A stretch of DNA of 19,286 nt from Clostridia bacterium (GTDB lineage: Bacteria > Bacillota_A > Clostridia > Oscillospirales > CAG-272), in NCBI GenBank assembly GCA_017472105.1, contig JAFUQY010000236.1:1-19286 (forward strand), written 5' to 3'. Made by a program: the position numbers and the translations under genes. Every line of letters starts with the position of its first letter. The stretch's first letter is position 1. The notes beneath the pieces are model-generated. The model did not search any database. It saw only the letters and a list, made by a program, of their open reading frames with translations, and had not been told where the DNA came from. Shown piece after piece: positions 1 through 7,496 of the stretch.

Positions 1-54
1 ACCAGCGGCCTCTACCACCCCAAGGTAGCGCGCTCCCAACTGCGCCACACCCAG
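1..54 (-). tRNA. tRNA-Pro (anticodon GGG), copy 1, 3' part cut by window edge
   Basis: Read on the - strand, the gene starts at 54 and shows the 5' acceptor strand CTGGGTG, the D arm with GCGC/GCGC stem, and an anticodon arm CTACC-TTGGGGT-GGTAG with GGG at positions 34-36 and G37. It then runs off the window at position 1, inside the T arm. The visible 54 nt are identical to the same part of the complete copy at 232-304. C1 at the acceptor end and G37 fit bacterial tRNA-Pro. The missing 3' part cannot be judged. Confidence 0.93.
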
Positions 55-93
55 ATTTGCGCCTGCAATCAGGTTTTCCCTGACAGCCTTTGT

Positions 94-122
94 ATTATAT
101 CACTTCGGAACGGATTTGTCAA
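94..122 (-). promoter_or_regulatory. sigma-A promoter of tRNA-Pro copy 1
   Basis: On the - strand a perfect -35 TTGACA (117-122) and a perfect -10 TATAAT (94-99) are separated by 17 bp. Upstream of the -35 the DNA is very A/T rich (about 126-159), like an UP element, and carries the inverted repeat ATTTTGAA/TTCAAAAT (127-134 and 152-159). This is the architecture of a strong stable-RNA promoter. Transcription should start near 87, leaving a leader of about 33 nt before the tRNA 5' end. Confidence 0.9.
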
Positions 123-192
123 CCCTATTTTGAAATAATTTTTGAAGAAAATTCAAAATCATGGTAGGGAAGACGATTTCTGCGCGCATACA

Positions 193-228
193 AAAAGATC
201 AGACATTCCGAAGAATATCTGATCTTTT
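193..228 (-). terminator. intrinsic terminator of tRNA-Pro copy 2
   Basis: On the - strand, just past the tRNA 3' end, there is an 11-bp perfect stem AAAAGATCAGA/TCTGATCTTTT, then a one-base mismatch and a further 4-bp stem ATTC/GAAT closed by a TTCG tetraloop (C-UUCG-G). It ends in a run of five T residues. Confidence 0.85.
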
Positions 229-231
229 CAA

Positions 232-304
232 TCTGAGTGACTGGACTTGAACCAGCGGCCTCTACCACCCCAAGGTAGCGCGCTCCCAACTGCGCCACAC
301 CCAG
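232..304 (-). tRNA. tRNA-Pro (anticodon GGG), copy 2, complete
   Basis: Complete 73-nt cloverleaf on the - strand. The acceptor CTGGGTG pairs with CACTCAG (one G-U pair), the D stem is GCGC/GCGC, the anticodon arm is CTACC/GGTAG with loop TTGGGGT (anticodon GGG, reading CCC and CCU proline codons), and the T arm is GCTGG-TTCAAGT-CCAGT. The discriminator is A73, and C1-G72, G37 and A73 all fit bacterial tRNA-Pro. The CCA end is not encoded and must be added by a nucleotidyltransferase. It has its own promoter (344-372) and terminator (193-228), so it is a one-gene transcript. Confidence 0.96.
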
Positions 305-343
305 ATTTTGCAGTGCAATCAGGTTTTCTCTGACAGCTTTGTT

Positions 344-372
344 ATTATACCACCTCGAAAAGCGTTTGTCAA
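344..372 (-). promoter_or_regulatory. sigma-A promoter of tRNA-Pro copy 2
   Basis: On the - strand -35 TTGACA (367-372) and -10 TATAAT (344-349), both perfect, are separated by 17 bp. The leader between promoter and tRNA keeps a block shared with copy 1 (CTGTCAG, GAAAA, CCTGATTGCA), although the flanks have diverged. The promoter faces away from spoIIGA, so 373-471 is a divergent intergenic region. Confidence 0.9.
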
Positions 373-471
373 TACCTTTTTGAAAGATTTTGGGGAAATT
401 TCGCGATTTTTCATGCGGATTCCGAATACGGTTATTCCCGGAGGATGGGAAATCTGACGCGCATCCGTCAT

Positions 472-505
472 ATGACAGAAAATGCGCGCATACTTGTATT
501 ATAAT
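472..505 (+). promoter_or_regulatory. candidate spoIIGA-sigE promoter with 22-bp spacer
   Basis: A perfect -10 TATAAT lies at 500-505. The only -35-like hexamer upstream is ATGACA at 472-477, one base from TTGACA and 22 bp away, inside the perfect palindrome GTCATATGAC (467-476). The Bacillus subtilis spoIIG promoter is a sigma-A promoter with an unusual 22-bp spacer that needs Spo0A. The same spacing here is suggestive. No clear Spo0A box was found nearby, so regulation by Spo0A is inference. Confidence 0.5.
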
Positions 506-525
506 GAAGCAGACAGGAGGACAGC

Positions 526-1317
526 ATGACGGTTTACGCGGACATTCTTTTTCTCGTGAATTTTTCCATGGATCTGCTGACCCTGATTTTCGCGTCGCGC
601 ATCACACACCGTTCCGTGAAGCGTCTGCGGCTGATTCTCGGAGCGATGGCGGGCGGATTCGGCGGAACCCTGCTCTCACTCATCCGTCTGCCGGCTATTG
701 CGGGGAATCTCCTGAGCGCCGCGTTGATGGCGGGAATGACCGTGATAACATTCGGACTGCGCGGAAATATGATGCGGATGTGTCTGATTGTCTGCGGCTC
801 GGGAACCCTGCTCGGCGGAATCATGACGGCGATCCTTTCGCTGGGAGAACCGGTGATGCTTGACTACGGCAGTGTGTATCCGTCGGTTTTTCTCGGATGT
901 GCGGCGGCTGCATGGGGATTCACTCGTCTGTTTGCGGCATCTTCCGTGAAAAAATCTGCCGAAGTCACCGTCACGGCTCAGGGAATCACGCGGACATTTA
1001 CGGCACTGTGCGACAGCGGATGCTTCCTCACCGAACCGATCTCCGGCATGCCCGTGATTACCGCATCGGAAGACGCACTCGGTACGCTTGCCGGACGTGT
1101 GACAAATCCTGACAGCGGACTGCGCCTGCGGATCATTCCCGTGAAAACCGTGACGGGAAGCGGTATGCTGTACGGATTTGTGCCCGATGCGGTTTCGGTC
1201 GACGGGATCGAAGTCCGCGCGGCAGTAGCTGTGGATGAAGGAGAACGCGGCGGTTTTGACGGAATTGTGCCGGCATCGCTTGCGGGAACAAGATTACATA
1301 AATGGAGGGAATTATGA
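526..1317 (+). CDS. spoIIGA: SpoIIGA, sigma-E-processing membrane aspartic protease
   Basis: Membrane protease that removes the pro-sequence of pro-sigma-E at the sporulation septum after a signal from the forespore. The 263-aa product begins [13 protein letters not shown], the typical SpoIIGA start. Residues 1-135 are a chain of hydrophobic segments, consistent with about five membrane spans, and the rest is a soluble domain. The catalytic aspartate is D163 in [11 protein letters not shown]. The DSG core of the aspartic protease motif is kept, but the next residue is Cys where I recall Asn in the Bacillus protein. An AGGAGG site at 515-520 lies 5 nt before the ATG. The stop TGA (1315-1317) overlaps the candidate starts of sigE, which encodes the substrate, so the two are translationally coupled. 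Identity rests on the N-terminus, the DSG motif and the neighbour. Confidence 0.93.
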   Translation: MTVYADILFLVNFSMDLLTLIFASRITHRSVKRLRLILGAMAGGFGGTLLSLIRLPAIAGNLLSAALMAGMTVITFGLRGNMMRMCLIVCGSGTLLGGIMTAILSLGEPVMLDYGSVYPSVFLGCAAAAWGFTRLFAASSVKKSAEVTVTAQGITRTFTALCDSGCFLTEPISGMPVITASEDALGTLAGRVTNPDSGLRLRIIPVKTVTGSGMLYGFVPDAVSVDGIEVRAAVAVDEGERGGFDGIVPASLAGTRLHKWREL

Positions 1318-2045
1318 TGATAGGATCGGGAACACTGACAAGACTTTCGGAATTCCGTGCGACGGTGGGACGGATGATGCTCGCGTTTTTCGGGGAAGGC
1401 GAGAGCTATTACATCAACGGACCGGATATTCTGCCGCCGCCGCTCACACCGGAGGAAGAAGCACAGGTGCTGGCGCGCTTTGACGAAGACCGCAGTCTCG
1501 CTGACGTACTCATCAAGCACAATCTCCGGCTGGTGGTGTACATTGCGAAGAAATTTGACACCTGCGGCACGGGGATCGAGGATCTGATTTCCATCGGCAC
1601 CATCGGACTCATCAAGGCGATCAATACCTACAAGACCGACCGCGGCATCAAGCTGGCGACGTACGCATCCCGGTGCATCGAAAACGAGATTCTCATGTAC
1701 ATCCGGAAAAATGCGCCGCACCGCGGAGATGTATCCATTGATGAGCCGCTGAACACCGACTGGGACGGGAACGAGCTTCTGCTCTCGGATGTGCTGGATT
1801 CGGGAGAAGGCCCGGTCGGACAGCGGCTGGAGAAATCCGAGGACGAGAAAACCGTGCGGGAAGCCGTCGCATCGCTGGAGGACAGAGAACGTGAGATCAT
1901 CGAGCTGCGCTACGGACTCGGCGGAGGGAAGGAGCTGACCCAGAAGGAGGTTGCGGACAGACTCGGCATCTCGCAGTCGTACATCTCGAGGCTCGAGAAG
2001 CGGATCATCGAGCGGCTCCGGAAACAGATCGCGAAGCGGGTGTAA
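1317..2045 (+). CDS. sigE: RNA polymerase sigma-E, mother-cell sporulation sigma factor (pro-protein)
   Basis: First mother-cell-specific sigma factor of sporulation, made as an inactive precursor. The 242-aa product has a pro-sequence of about 28 residues ending near [18 protein letters not shown], which lines up with the Bacillus cleavage region before YYIGG. Region 2 follows ([47 protein letters not shown]), then [21 protein letters not shown] and a C-terminal helix-turn-helix ([22 protein letters not shown]). GGAGGG at 1304-1309 lies 7 nt before ATG 1317. ATG 1314 (4 nt away) is also possible, and ATG 1302 overlaps the ribosome site and is rejected. Unlike the usual spoIIGA-sigE-sigG order, sigG does not follow. 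No clear terminator follows either; the next gene has its own promoter. Confidence 0.96.
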   Translation: MIGSGTLTRLSEFRATVGRMMLAFFGEGESYYINGPDILPPPLTPEEEAQVLARFDEDRSLADVLIKHNLRLVVYIAKKFDTCGTGIEDLISIGTIGLIKAINTYKTDRGIKLATYASRCIENEILMYIRKNAPHRGDVSIDEPLNTDWDGNELLLSDVLDSGEGPVGQRLEKSEDEKTVREAVASLEDREREIIELRYGLGGGKELTQKEVADRLGISQSYISRLEKRIIERLRKQIAKRV

Positions 2046-2095
2046 AACAGTCTGAAAAAATCTGTAAAAAATCGAAATTATTTTTGAAAAACCTA

Positions 2096-2124
2096 TTGCA
2101 TTTTAAGTTTCCGTGTGATATAAT
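2096..2124 (+). promoter_or_regulatory. sigma-A promoter of rpmE
   Basis: -35 TTGCAT (2096-2101), 17-bp spacer and -10 TATAAT (2119-2124) with an extended TG (2116-2117). Transcription should start near 2131, leaving a leader of about 34 nt before the rpmE start. Confidence 0.85.
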
Positions 2125-2164
2125 ACAGAACATGTGAGTATCTTTAGAGATAGAGGTGAAAACA

Positions 2165-2383
2165 ATGAAGACTGAAATCCATCCTCAGTACAATGAGGTC
2201 ACAATCCGTTGCGCGTGTGGCGAATCTGTAGTTACACGTTCCACGAAGGGCGATGCTAACGGTGAGCTTCGCGTGGACATTTGCTCCAAGTGCCATCCTT
2301 TCTTCACCGGTAAGCAGAAGTTTGTTGATGCTGGCGGACGCGTTGACAAGTTCAAGAAGCGTCTTGAGCAGAGAGGCAAATAA
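2165..2383 (+). CDS. rpmE: 50S ribosomal protein L31 (zinc-binding type)
   Basis: Structural protein of the large ribosomal subunit. The 72-aa product starts [12 protein letters not shown] and has the L31 core [14 protein letters not shown]. Four cysteines in two pairs (C16 and C18, then C40 and C43) mark it as the zinc-containing C+ form rather than the zinc-free paralogue used under zinc starvation. An in-frame GTG at 2156 is rejected because it falls inside the ribosome binding site (GAGGTGAA, 2153-2160), which is well placed for ATG 2165. The gene stands alone between its own promoter and a strong terminator (2407-2454), so it is a monocistronic unit. Length and motifs are normal for the family. 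Confidence 0.97.
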   Translation: MKTEIHPQYNEVTIRCACGESVVTRSTKGDANGELRVDICSKCHPFFTGKQKFVDAGGRVDKFKKRLEQRGK

Positions 2384-2406
2384 TAGACCGATCAAAATTG
2401 TGTCTG

Positions 2407-2454
2407 ACGGACAGGAAACCGAAACTACTTTCGATCCTGTCCGTTTCTGTTTTT
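2407..2454 (+). terminator. intrinsic terminator after rpmE
   Basis: A perfect 10-bp stem ACGGACAGGA (2407-2416) / TCCTGTCCGT (2435-2444) encloses a second 5-bp stem CGAAA/TTTCG (2420-2424 and 2429-2433) with a CTAC loop. A T-rich tail runs to 2454. The hflX ribosome site begins only 22 nt further on. Confidence 0.9.
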
Positions 2455-2487
2455 ACGGCAGTTTCTCCACCATACAGGAGGTTTCAA

Positions 2488-3798
2488 ATGGAACAGAACA
2501 ATATCAACAACGAAAACAAACTGAAAGCGATTCTCTGTGCGATCCACAAGCAGGGCGGCGAGCAGGAATGCATGATTTCCCTCGGGGAACTGGAACGTCT
2601 CTGCGAAACGGCGGACTGCGAATGCGTGGGAATCGTCACCCAGAACCGCGAAACACCCGATGTCAGAAGCGTTCTCGGCAGCGGAAAGATCGCGGAACTC
2701 TCCGGCCTGTGCGATTCACTCGCGGCGGATCTCGTCATTTTCGACTGCGAGCTGTCCCCGTCCCAGATTAAGGCAATTGAGGACGATATCGAGCGCGATG
2801 TTTCCGTCATCGACCGCAGCATGCTGATTCTCGACATTTTCGCAGATCACGCACGCACCAGCGAAGGTCGTCTTCAGGTAGAACTGGCACAGCTCCGGTA
2901 CACATCCCCGAGACTCGTCGGACGCGGCAAGGAATTATCCCGTCAGGGCGGTACAGCGTCGTCCGGTTCCGTCGGTGCAAGAGGTCCGGGTGAGACCAAG
3001 CTCGAGATCGACCGACGCCGTGTGAAAGAGAAAATCGCCGCGCTGGAAGAAGAGCTCCGCAAGGTCGAGCAGAACCGTATGGTCATGCGCCGCCAGCGGG
3101 ATAAATCCGGCATCACCAAATGCGGCATCGTGGGATACACCAACGCCGGCAAGAGCACACTGCTCAACTACCTCACCGGTGCGGGAATCCTCGCGGAAAA
3201 CAAGCTGTTCGCAACGCTTGACCCGACGACGCGCCAGTTCACGACGCCGAACGGCACCAAGCTCCTTCTGACCGACACCGTAGGCTTCATCCGCAATCTG
3301 CCGCACCATCTCATCAAGGCGTTCAAATCCACCCTTGACGAAGCGGTGTACTCCGATATCCTTCTCATCGTCATCGACTCGTCCGACCCGGAATTCATCA
3401 CGCAGACGCAGGTGACAACCGAGCTTCTCGAGGAACTCGGTGCATCCGGCAAGCCGACAATCTACGTCTTCAACAAATGCGACGCCTGCACCGACCGGGA
3501 TGCGCTGATTCACATGAAGTCCCTCGGCGCGCAGACCAATACCGAGGTCGTGTTCATTTCCGCCATCACCGGTGCCGGATGTGACGCGCTGGTGGAACGC
3601 ATCGAAGCCATGGCGGCAAACGGCAAGCACCGCATCGCAGTCATGATTCCGCCGGAAGACGGGGCAGTGACCGGCATTATCTACAAGGAAGCAGACGACG
3701 TGGACATGGACTACCGCGAGGACGGTATTTTCTGCCGCTGCGTGGTGGATGACCGTCTGTACGCCAAGCTGAAGAAGTATATCGTCGAGGAAGACTGA
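2488..3798 (+). CDS. hflX: GTPase HflX, ribosome-associated
   Basis: HflX binds the 50S subunit and splits stalled or stressed ribosomes in other bacteria. The 436-aa product has the N-terminal HflX domain (about 1-190) with the glycine-rich GRGKELSRQGG...GARGPGETKLE stretch (145-173) and a charged coiled-coil linker (171-207). The GTPase domain follows: G1 GYTNAGKST (216-224), G2 around FATLDPTTR (241-249), G3 DTVGF (263-267) and G4 NKCD (329-332). The reading frame is open back to 2398, but AGGAGG at 2476-2481, 7 nt before ATG 2488, fixes the start, and the earlier stretch overlaps the rpmE terminator. No promoter is visible between that terminator and the start, so expression may depend on read-through. 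Confidence 0.96.
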   Translation: MEQNNINNENKLKAILCAIHKQGGEQECMISLGELERLCETADCECVGIVTQNRETPDVRSVLGSGKIAELSGLCDSLAADLVIFDCELSPSQIKAIEDDIERDVSVIDRSMLILDIFADHARTSEGRLQVELAQLRYTSPRLVGRGKELSRQGGTASSGSVGARGPGETKLEIDRRRVKEKIAALEEELRKVEQNRMVMRRQRDKSGITKCGIVGYTNAGKSTLLNYLTGAGILAENKLFATLDPTTRQFTTPNGTKLLLTDTVGFIRNLPHHLIKAFKSTLDEAVYSDILLIVIDSSDPEFITQTQVTTELLEELGASGKPTIYVFNKCDACTDRDALIHMKSLGAQTNTEVVFISAITGAGCDALVERIEAMAANGKHRIAVMIPPEDGAVTGIIYKEADDVDMDYREDGIFCRCVVDDRLYAKLKKYIVEED

Positions 3799-3831
3799 CC
3801 ATATTATAATAATAGTAAAGAAGTATTCAAC

Positions 3832-4503
3832 ATGAAAAAGAAAGACGTAAAAGCAGCTCCCGAGGAAGTCAAGCGCCGCATCACGCTGGCATCCGAGGTG
3901 TCCGTGGAGATGGAGGAGCGCAAATCCCTCTTCATCGGACACGCGAAGCCGGTTTCCAGTGAGGAAGAAGCACGCGCATTCATCGACGCGAAGAAAAAGG
4001 AATACCACGACGCCACCCACAACGTCTACGCGTATCTTCTCAACGGGGGTGCGGTTGCGCGGTATTCCGATGACGGCGAACCCCAGGGAACTGCGGGAAT
4101 GCCTGTGCTCAATGTCGTGAAGCTGTCCGGTGCGACGGATCTGTGCGTGGTCGTTACCCGTTATTTCGGCGGAATTCTGCTGGGTGCGGGCGGTCTTGTG
4201 CGTGCCTATTCCGCATCCGCAAAGCAGGCAGTCGACGCGGCGGGACTTGCGGTGTTCGAAGACTACGCCGTCATGCAGCTCAAGGTGTCCTATTCCGACT
4301 ACCAGAAGCTGACTGTGGCGCTGGAAAAACTCGGTGCATCCGAAGATTCGTGCGATTTCGGCGAGGATGTTTCCGTGCTTACCGCCATCGAGAAGACCCG
4401 CGAGGACGAAATCCGCCAGACCGTCGCCGAGCTGACCTACGGCAAGGGACAGGTCACCGTGATCGGATACGAAGAACGTGCGTCCCGCGTGAAGAACGGA
4501 TGA
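3832..4503 (+). CDS. yigZ: YigZ/IMPACT family protein
   Basis: Member of the UPF0029/IMPACT family (YvyE in Bacillus, YigZ in E. coli). Bacterial members have no settled function, though eukaryotic IMPACT inhibits the translation-control kinase GCN2. The 223-aa product carries both family signatures: YSDDGEPQGTAGMP (78-91) and VVVTRYFGGILLGAGGLVRAY, split here as VVVTRYFGG (106-114) and LLGAGGLVRAY (116-126). The C-terminal half fits the second ferredoxin-like domain of the family. It starts 33 nt after hflX with only a weak GAAG-type ribosome site, so the two are probably cotranscribed. The N-terminus (about 15 residues) is lysine rich and extra compared with compact homologues. Confidence 0.92.
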   Translation: MKKKDVKAAPEEVKRRITLASEVSVEMEERKSLFIGHAKPVSSEEEARAFIDAKKKEYHDATHNVYAYLLNGGAVARYSDDGEPQGTAGMPVLNVVKLSGATDLCVVVTRYFGGILLGAGGLVRAYSASAKQAVDAAGLAVFEDYAVMQLKVSYSDYQKLTVALEKLGASEDSCDFGEDVSVLTAIEKTREDEIRQTVAELTYGKGQVTVIGYEERASRVKNG

Positions 4504-4617
4504 AATAACGTCGAAAAAAGAAAAAAAGTCCTGTTTTGCGTATATTATATTCGTAACCCGAAAAAACTGCATATTTGTTCGCATCCGCAGCGAGAGAACC
4601 GAGTCAGGAGGTAACGC

Positions 4618-5640
4618 ATGCCGCCCCGGAATGTACGTGAGATTTTCTACGAACGTGAGCGTATGACGCTTTCATCGAGGGCTTTTCTGTGCGAAAACAC
4701 GCGCGGACGGGAGAAACCGATTCCCGAATGCGTCAACCGGACGGAGTTCCAGCGGGACCGCGACCGGATTCTCCACTGCAAATCCTTCCGACGGCTGATG
4801 CACAAAACGCAGGTGTTCCTGTTTCCGGCGGACGAACATTACCGCACCCGTCTGACCCACACGCTCGAAGTCACGCAGATTGCGAGAATCATCGCGCGTG
4901 CCCTGATGCTCAACGAGGATCTCTGTGAAGCGGCGGCGCTCGGACACGATCTCGGGCACACCCCGTTCGGACACTGCGGCGAAACCGTCATGCAGATGTG
5001 CTACGATCCGTCGTTCACGCATTACAGGCAGAGTCTGCGCGTGGTCGAAAAGCTGGAAAACGGCGGGGAAGGACTGAACCTGACGTGGGAAGTGCGCGAT
5101 GCGATCGTGAATCACTCCGGCGATCATCTGGCGTCCACCCTTGAAGGCGTGATCGTCAAGTACGCCGACCGGATTGCCTACATCAACCACGACATCGACG
5201 ATTCCGTTCGCGCAGGCATCCTCACGCTTGACGACATTCCGGAAGACATCCGGTGTATTCTCGGTGACGGACACAGCGAACGCATCAACCGCATGGTTTC
5301 GTCCATCATCGAAGGCAGCCGCGACTCCGACACCATTCAGATGACGGAGGAAATCGGACGGGCAACAGCGGATCTGCGGAAATTCCTCTTCGACAATGTG
5401 TACTACAACCCGCGCGCAAAACGGGAAGAACACAAGGCGATGGAGCTTCTCAAATCCCTGTTCGATTATTTTGTGAAATACCCGCAGAAAATGCCGGAGC
5501 TCTACCGGAACAACCTCAGAAACGAGCCGGTTGAGCGGTGTGTCTGCGATTTCATCTCCGGCATGAGTGACCGCTACGCGATTGATCTGTACAAGGATCT
5601 CTTTGTGCCCCATGTGTGGGAAACCCCGCGTGCGGACTGA
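4618..5640 (+). CDS. dgt: Deoxyguanosinetriphosphate triphosphohydrolase-like protein (HD domain)
   Basis: HD-superfamily dNTP triphosphohydrolase (dNTP to deoxynucleoside plus triphosphate), probably tuning DNA precursor pools. The 340-aa product has the family N-terminus with RDRDRILHCKSFRRLMHKTQVF split over residues 46-67. Metal ligands are H81 (THTLEV), H110-D111 (GHDLGHTPFGHCGE) and D184 (KYADRIAYINHDIDD). AGGAGG at 4606-4611 lies 6 nt before ATG 4618. The gene lies directly upstream of dnaG, the usual order in Clostridia, where a dgt-like gene heads the primase/sigma cluster. The length matches the short dGTPase-like type rather than the longer E. coli Dgt. Real substrate preference cannot be read from the sequence. 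The 114-nt gap before it has A/T-rich TATTATATT but no good -35. Confidence 0.93.
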   Translation: MPPRNVREIFYERERMTLSSRAFLCENTRGREKPIPECVNRTEFQRDRDRILHCKSFRRLMHKTQVFLFPADEHYRTRLTHTLEVTQIARIIARALMLNEDLCEAAALGHDLGHTPFGHCGETVMQMCYDPSFTHYRQSLRVVEKLENGGEGLNLTWEVRDAIVNHSGDHLASTLEGVIVKYADRIAYINHDIDDSVRAGILTLDDIPEDIRCILGDGHSERINRMVSSIIEGSRDSDTIQMTEEIGRATADLRKFLFDNVYYNPRAKREEHKAMELLKSLFDYFVKYPQKMPELYRNNLRNEPVERCVCDFISGMSDRYAIDLYKDLFVPHVWETPRAD

Positions 5641-5676
5641 TATCAATTATAATATTATGATAAGGAGGAATAACGC

Positions 5677-7431
5677 TTGATTCCCGCAAATATCATCGAC
5701 GACATCCGGTACCGCAACGATATCGAGAGCGTGATTTCCTCCTATGTTACCTTAAAGCGGGCAGGCTCCAATCTCAAGGGACTGTGCCCGTTTCACAGCG
5801 AGAAGACCCCTTCCTTCACCGTGTATCCCGGAACGCAGAGCTTCTACTGCTTCGGATGCGGTGCGGGCGGTGACGTCATCAACTTCGTCATGCGGACGGA
5901 GAATGTCGATTATGTTTCCGCCATCGAAACGCTTGCCAAACGCGCAGGCATCGCTCTCCCGGATTTCAACGCCGGAAATTACCGTCAGGACGGCGTGTCC
6001 CGCTCAAGGGTTCTGGAAATGAATCTCGAAGCGGCAAAATTCTACCGGAAGATGCTGTTTGACGACAACATCGGCGCACCGGGACGGCAGTATTTCATCG
6101 ACCGCGGACTGTCCATGGCGGCAATCAAGCGCTTCGGGCTGGGATATTCACCGGCGTCGGGAAGTCAGATGCTCCGGCACCTGCAATCCCTCGGATTCAA
6201 GCCGGACGAAATCCAGACCGCGTACTTCGCCGGAAAGAATGACCGGGGCTACTACGACTACTTCCGCGGGCGTGTCATGTTTCCCCTCATTGACGTGTCG
6301 GGAAATGTCATCGCATTCGGCGGGCGCGTTCTTGACGATTCCAAGCCGAAGTACCTCAACACCTCCGACACGCCCGCGTTCAAGAAGAGCCGCAATCTCT
6401 TCGCACTCAACTACGCCAAGAACAGCGACGCCGGGTATCTGATCCTCTGCGAAGGCTACATGGACGTCATCTCGCTCCACGACGCAGGCTTCGGCATGGC
6501 GGTTGCGACCCTCGGTACGGCAATCACAGCGGAACAGGCGCGCGTCATGAAAAAATACACAAACCGGGTTGTCATTTCCTACGACAGCGACGAAGCCGGA
6601 CAGAAAGCCGCAAACCGCGCCATCGGCATCCTTGAAGAAGCGGGAATCGAAGCCAAGGTTCTCCGCATGACGGGCGCCAAGGATCCGGACGAATACATCA
6701 AAAAATTCGGCGCCGACGGATTCCGCAAGCTCATTGAAGAATCCCGGGGCAAGTTCGAGTTCAAGCTCGACGAAATCAACGCAAAATACGATCTGAACAA
6801 CGCGGCTGAGAAAATCAAGGCGGCTGGCGAAATCTGTTCGTTCATCGCAGGAATACATTCGAGCGTTGAGAGAGATATTTATATTGAAAAGACCGCGTCC
6901 CAGTTCAAGCTCGAGCGGACAAGCGTCAAGAACGACGTGGAAGCCAAGCGCAGACGGAACGCATACGAATTTGAAAAGAAGCGCAGAGGAGAACTCATCC
7001 GCATCACCGCCGGCCTCAATGACCGGGTCAATCCCGATTTTGCACGTCAGCCCAAGGCGGCACGGCTCGAGGAAGATATTCTCGGCATGATTTTCCTGCA
7101 TCCGGAATACATCACGCGTCCGACCGACGGCAGAGTGCTTGAGGCAGACGAGCTGGTGACGGATCTCGGAAGACGGCTGTACACCTTCGTCACCGAGCAG
7201 AGCGGGATCGGCGGATTCTCCGTCAGCATGCTCAACGAAGTCTTCTCAATGGACGAGGTTTCGCGCGTATCCCGCATGATCGCGGAGCGCAGTGAACTGA
7301 ATGTCAACGACGAGATTTCCTTTGACACCTACGTCCGCGCGCTCAGGGAAGAGAACGCGAAGAACGGCGAGGACAAAACCATGAGTCTCGAGGACCTTCT
7401 CGCGAAGAAGCGCAGCGGTCTGAAGAATTAA
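5677..7431 (+). CDS. dnaG: DNA primase
   Basis: Makes RNA primers for lagging-strand DNA synthesis and works with the replicative helicase at the fork. The 584-aa product has the CHC2 zinc site C37, H40, C58 and C61 ([11 protein letters not shown] and [11 protein letters not shown]). The RNA polymerase core follows ([18 protein letters not shown]), with the Toprim centre at E259 (CEGYMDV) and D303/D305 (YDSDEAG). A C-terminal helicase-binding part runs to the end. The start is TTG at 5677, supported by AAGGAGG at 5662-5668, 8 nt upstream, and by the family start [10 protein letters not shown]. The gene is 36 nt from dgt and 65 nt from the first rpoD, so the three probably form one operon, like the macromolecular synthesis operon of other bacteria. 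Confidence 0.97.
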   Translation: MIPANIIDDIRYRNDIESVISSYVTLKRAGSNLKGLCPFHSEKTPSFTVYPGTQSFYCFGCGAGGDVINFVMRTENVDYVSAIETLAKRAGIALPDFNAGNYRQDGVSRSRVLEMNLEAAKFYRKMLFDDNIGAPGRQYFIDRGLSMAAIKRFGLGYSPASGSQMLRHLQSLGFKPDEIQTAYFAGKNDRGYYDYFRGRVMFPLIDVSGNVIAFGGRVLDDSKPKYLNTSDTPAFKKSRNLFALNYAKNSDAGYLILCEGYMDVISLHDAGFGMAVATLGTAITAEQARVMKKYTNRVVISYDSDEAGQKAANRAIGILEEAGIEAKVLRMTGAKDPDEYIKKFGADGFRKLIEESRGKFEFKLDEINAKYDLNNAAEKIKAAGEICSFIAGIHSSVERDIYIEKTASQFKLERTSVKNDVEAKRRRNAYEFEKKRRGELIRITAGLNDRVNPDFARQPKAARLEEDILGMIFLHPEYITRPTDGRVLEADELVTDLGRRLYTFVTEQSGIGGFSVSMLNEVFSMDEVSRVSRMIAERSELNVNDEISFDTYVRALREENAKNGEDKTMSLEDLLAKKRSGLKN

Positions 7432-7443
7432 CAGAGTCAAAAA

Positions 7444-7461
7444 CAGTTATCCCCATAACTG
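7444..7461. other. perfect inverted repeat before rpoD copy 1, with DnaA-box-like half
   Basis: CAGTTAT-CCCC-ATAACTG is a perfect 7-bp inverted repeat with a 4-nt loop between dnaG and the first rpoD. Read on the - strand it is followed by five T residues, like a small terminator, but no gene is seen on that strand. TTATCCCCA at 7447-7455 differs by one base from the DnaA box TTATCCACA. Whether it acts as RNA hairpin, operator or DnaA site is open. Confidence 0.4.
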
Positions 7462-7496
7462 ACAGCAATAAAACATCACAGAAACACGAGGTTTTT

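Larger units (their letters stand above)
1..410 (-). repeat. tandem duplication of promoter-leader-tRNA unit
   Basis: Positions 1-54 match 251-304 exactly. The similarity continues through the leader, the promoter and the A/T-rich upstream tract (about 55-165 against 305-410), with point changes and small indels. The unit is about 250 bp. The tRNA parts are identical while the flanks differ, which points to an old duplication with the tRNA held under selection or homogenised. The right boundary is approximate. Confidence 0.8.

Noticed and set aside
1..304. Direct repeats at 1-54 and 251-304 as a mobile element or CRISPR
   Set aside because: They are two tRNA genes with full cloverleaf features in the complete copy; no integrase or spacer pattern is present.
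365..373. TTTGTCAAT, close to a Spo0A box, upstream of spoIIGA
   Set aside because: It is simply the reverse of the tRNA -35 TTGACA with flanking bases, and it lies about 140 bp upstream of the expected spoIIGA start.
390..863. A 157-codon + strand open frame before and inside spoIIGA
   Set aside because: It overlaps the spoIIGA promoter and start in another frame. Its product resembles no family, while spoIIGA has a good ribosome site and motif.
2046..2095. A/T-only inverted repeat after sigE as a terminator
   Set aside because: The stem is six A-T pairs at most, with a loop of equal A/T content. It is not stable enough to support a terminator call.
2398..2487. N-terminal extension of HflX from an earlier in-frame start
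   Set aside because: The stretch overlaps the rpmE terminator and lacks a ribosome site, whereas ATG 2488 has AGGAGG at good spacing.
3805..3810. TATAAT just before yigZ as a promoter
   Set aside because: No -35 hexamer lies at a usable distance. The hflX-yigZ gap is short and A/T rich by nature.
4541..4551. TATATTATATT before dgt as a promoter -10
   Set aside because: The upstream region is a poly-A tract with no -35 match at 16-18 bp; not strong enough to annotate.
2935..4584. A 549-codon open frame on the - strand across hflX and yigZ
   Set aside because: It lies opposite two clear genes with full motifs, has no ribosome site or recognisable domain, and comes from the codon pattern of the + strand genes.
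5648..5653. TATAAT before dnaG
   Set aside because: The matching -35 position is GC-rich coding sequence of dgt, with no similarity to TTGACA.
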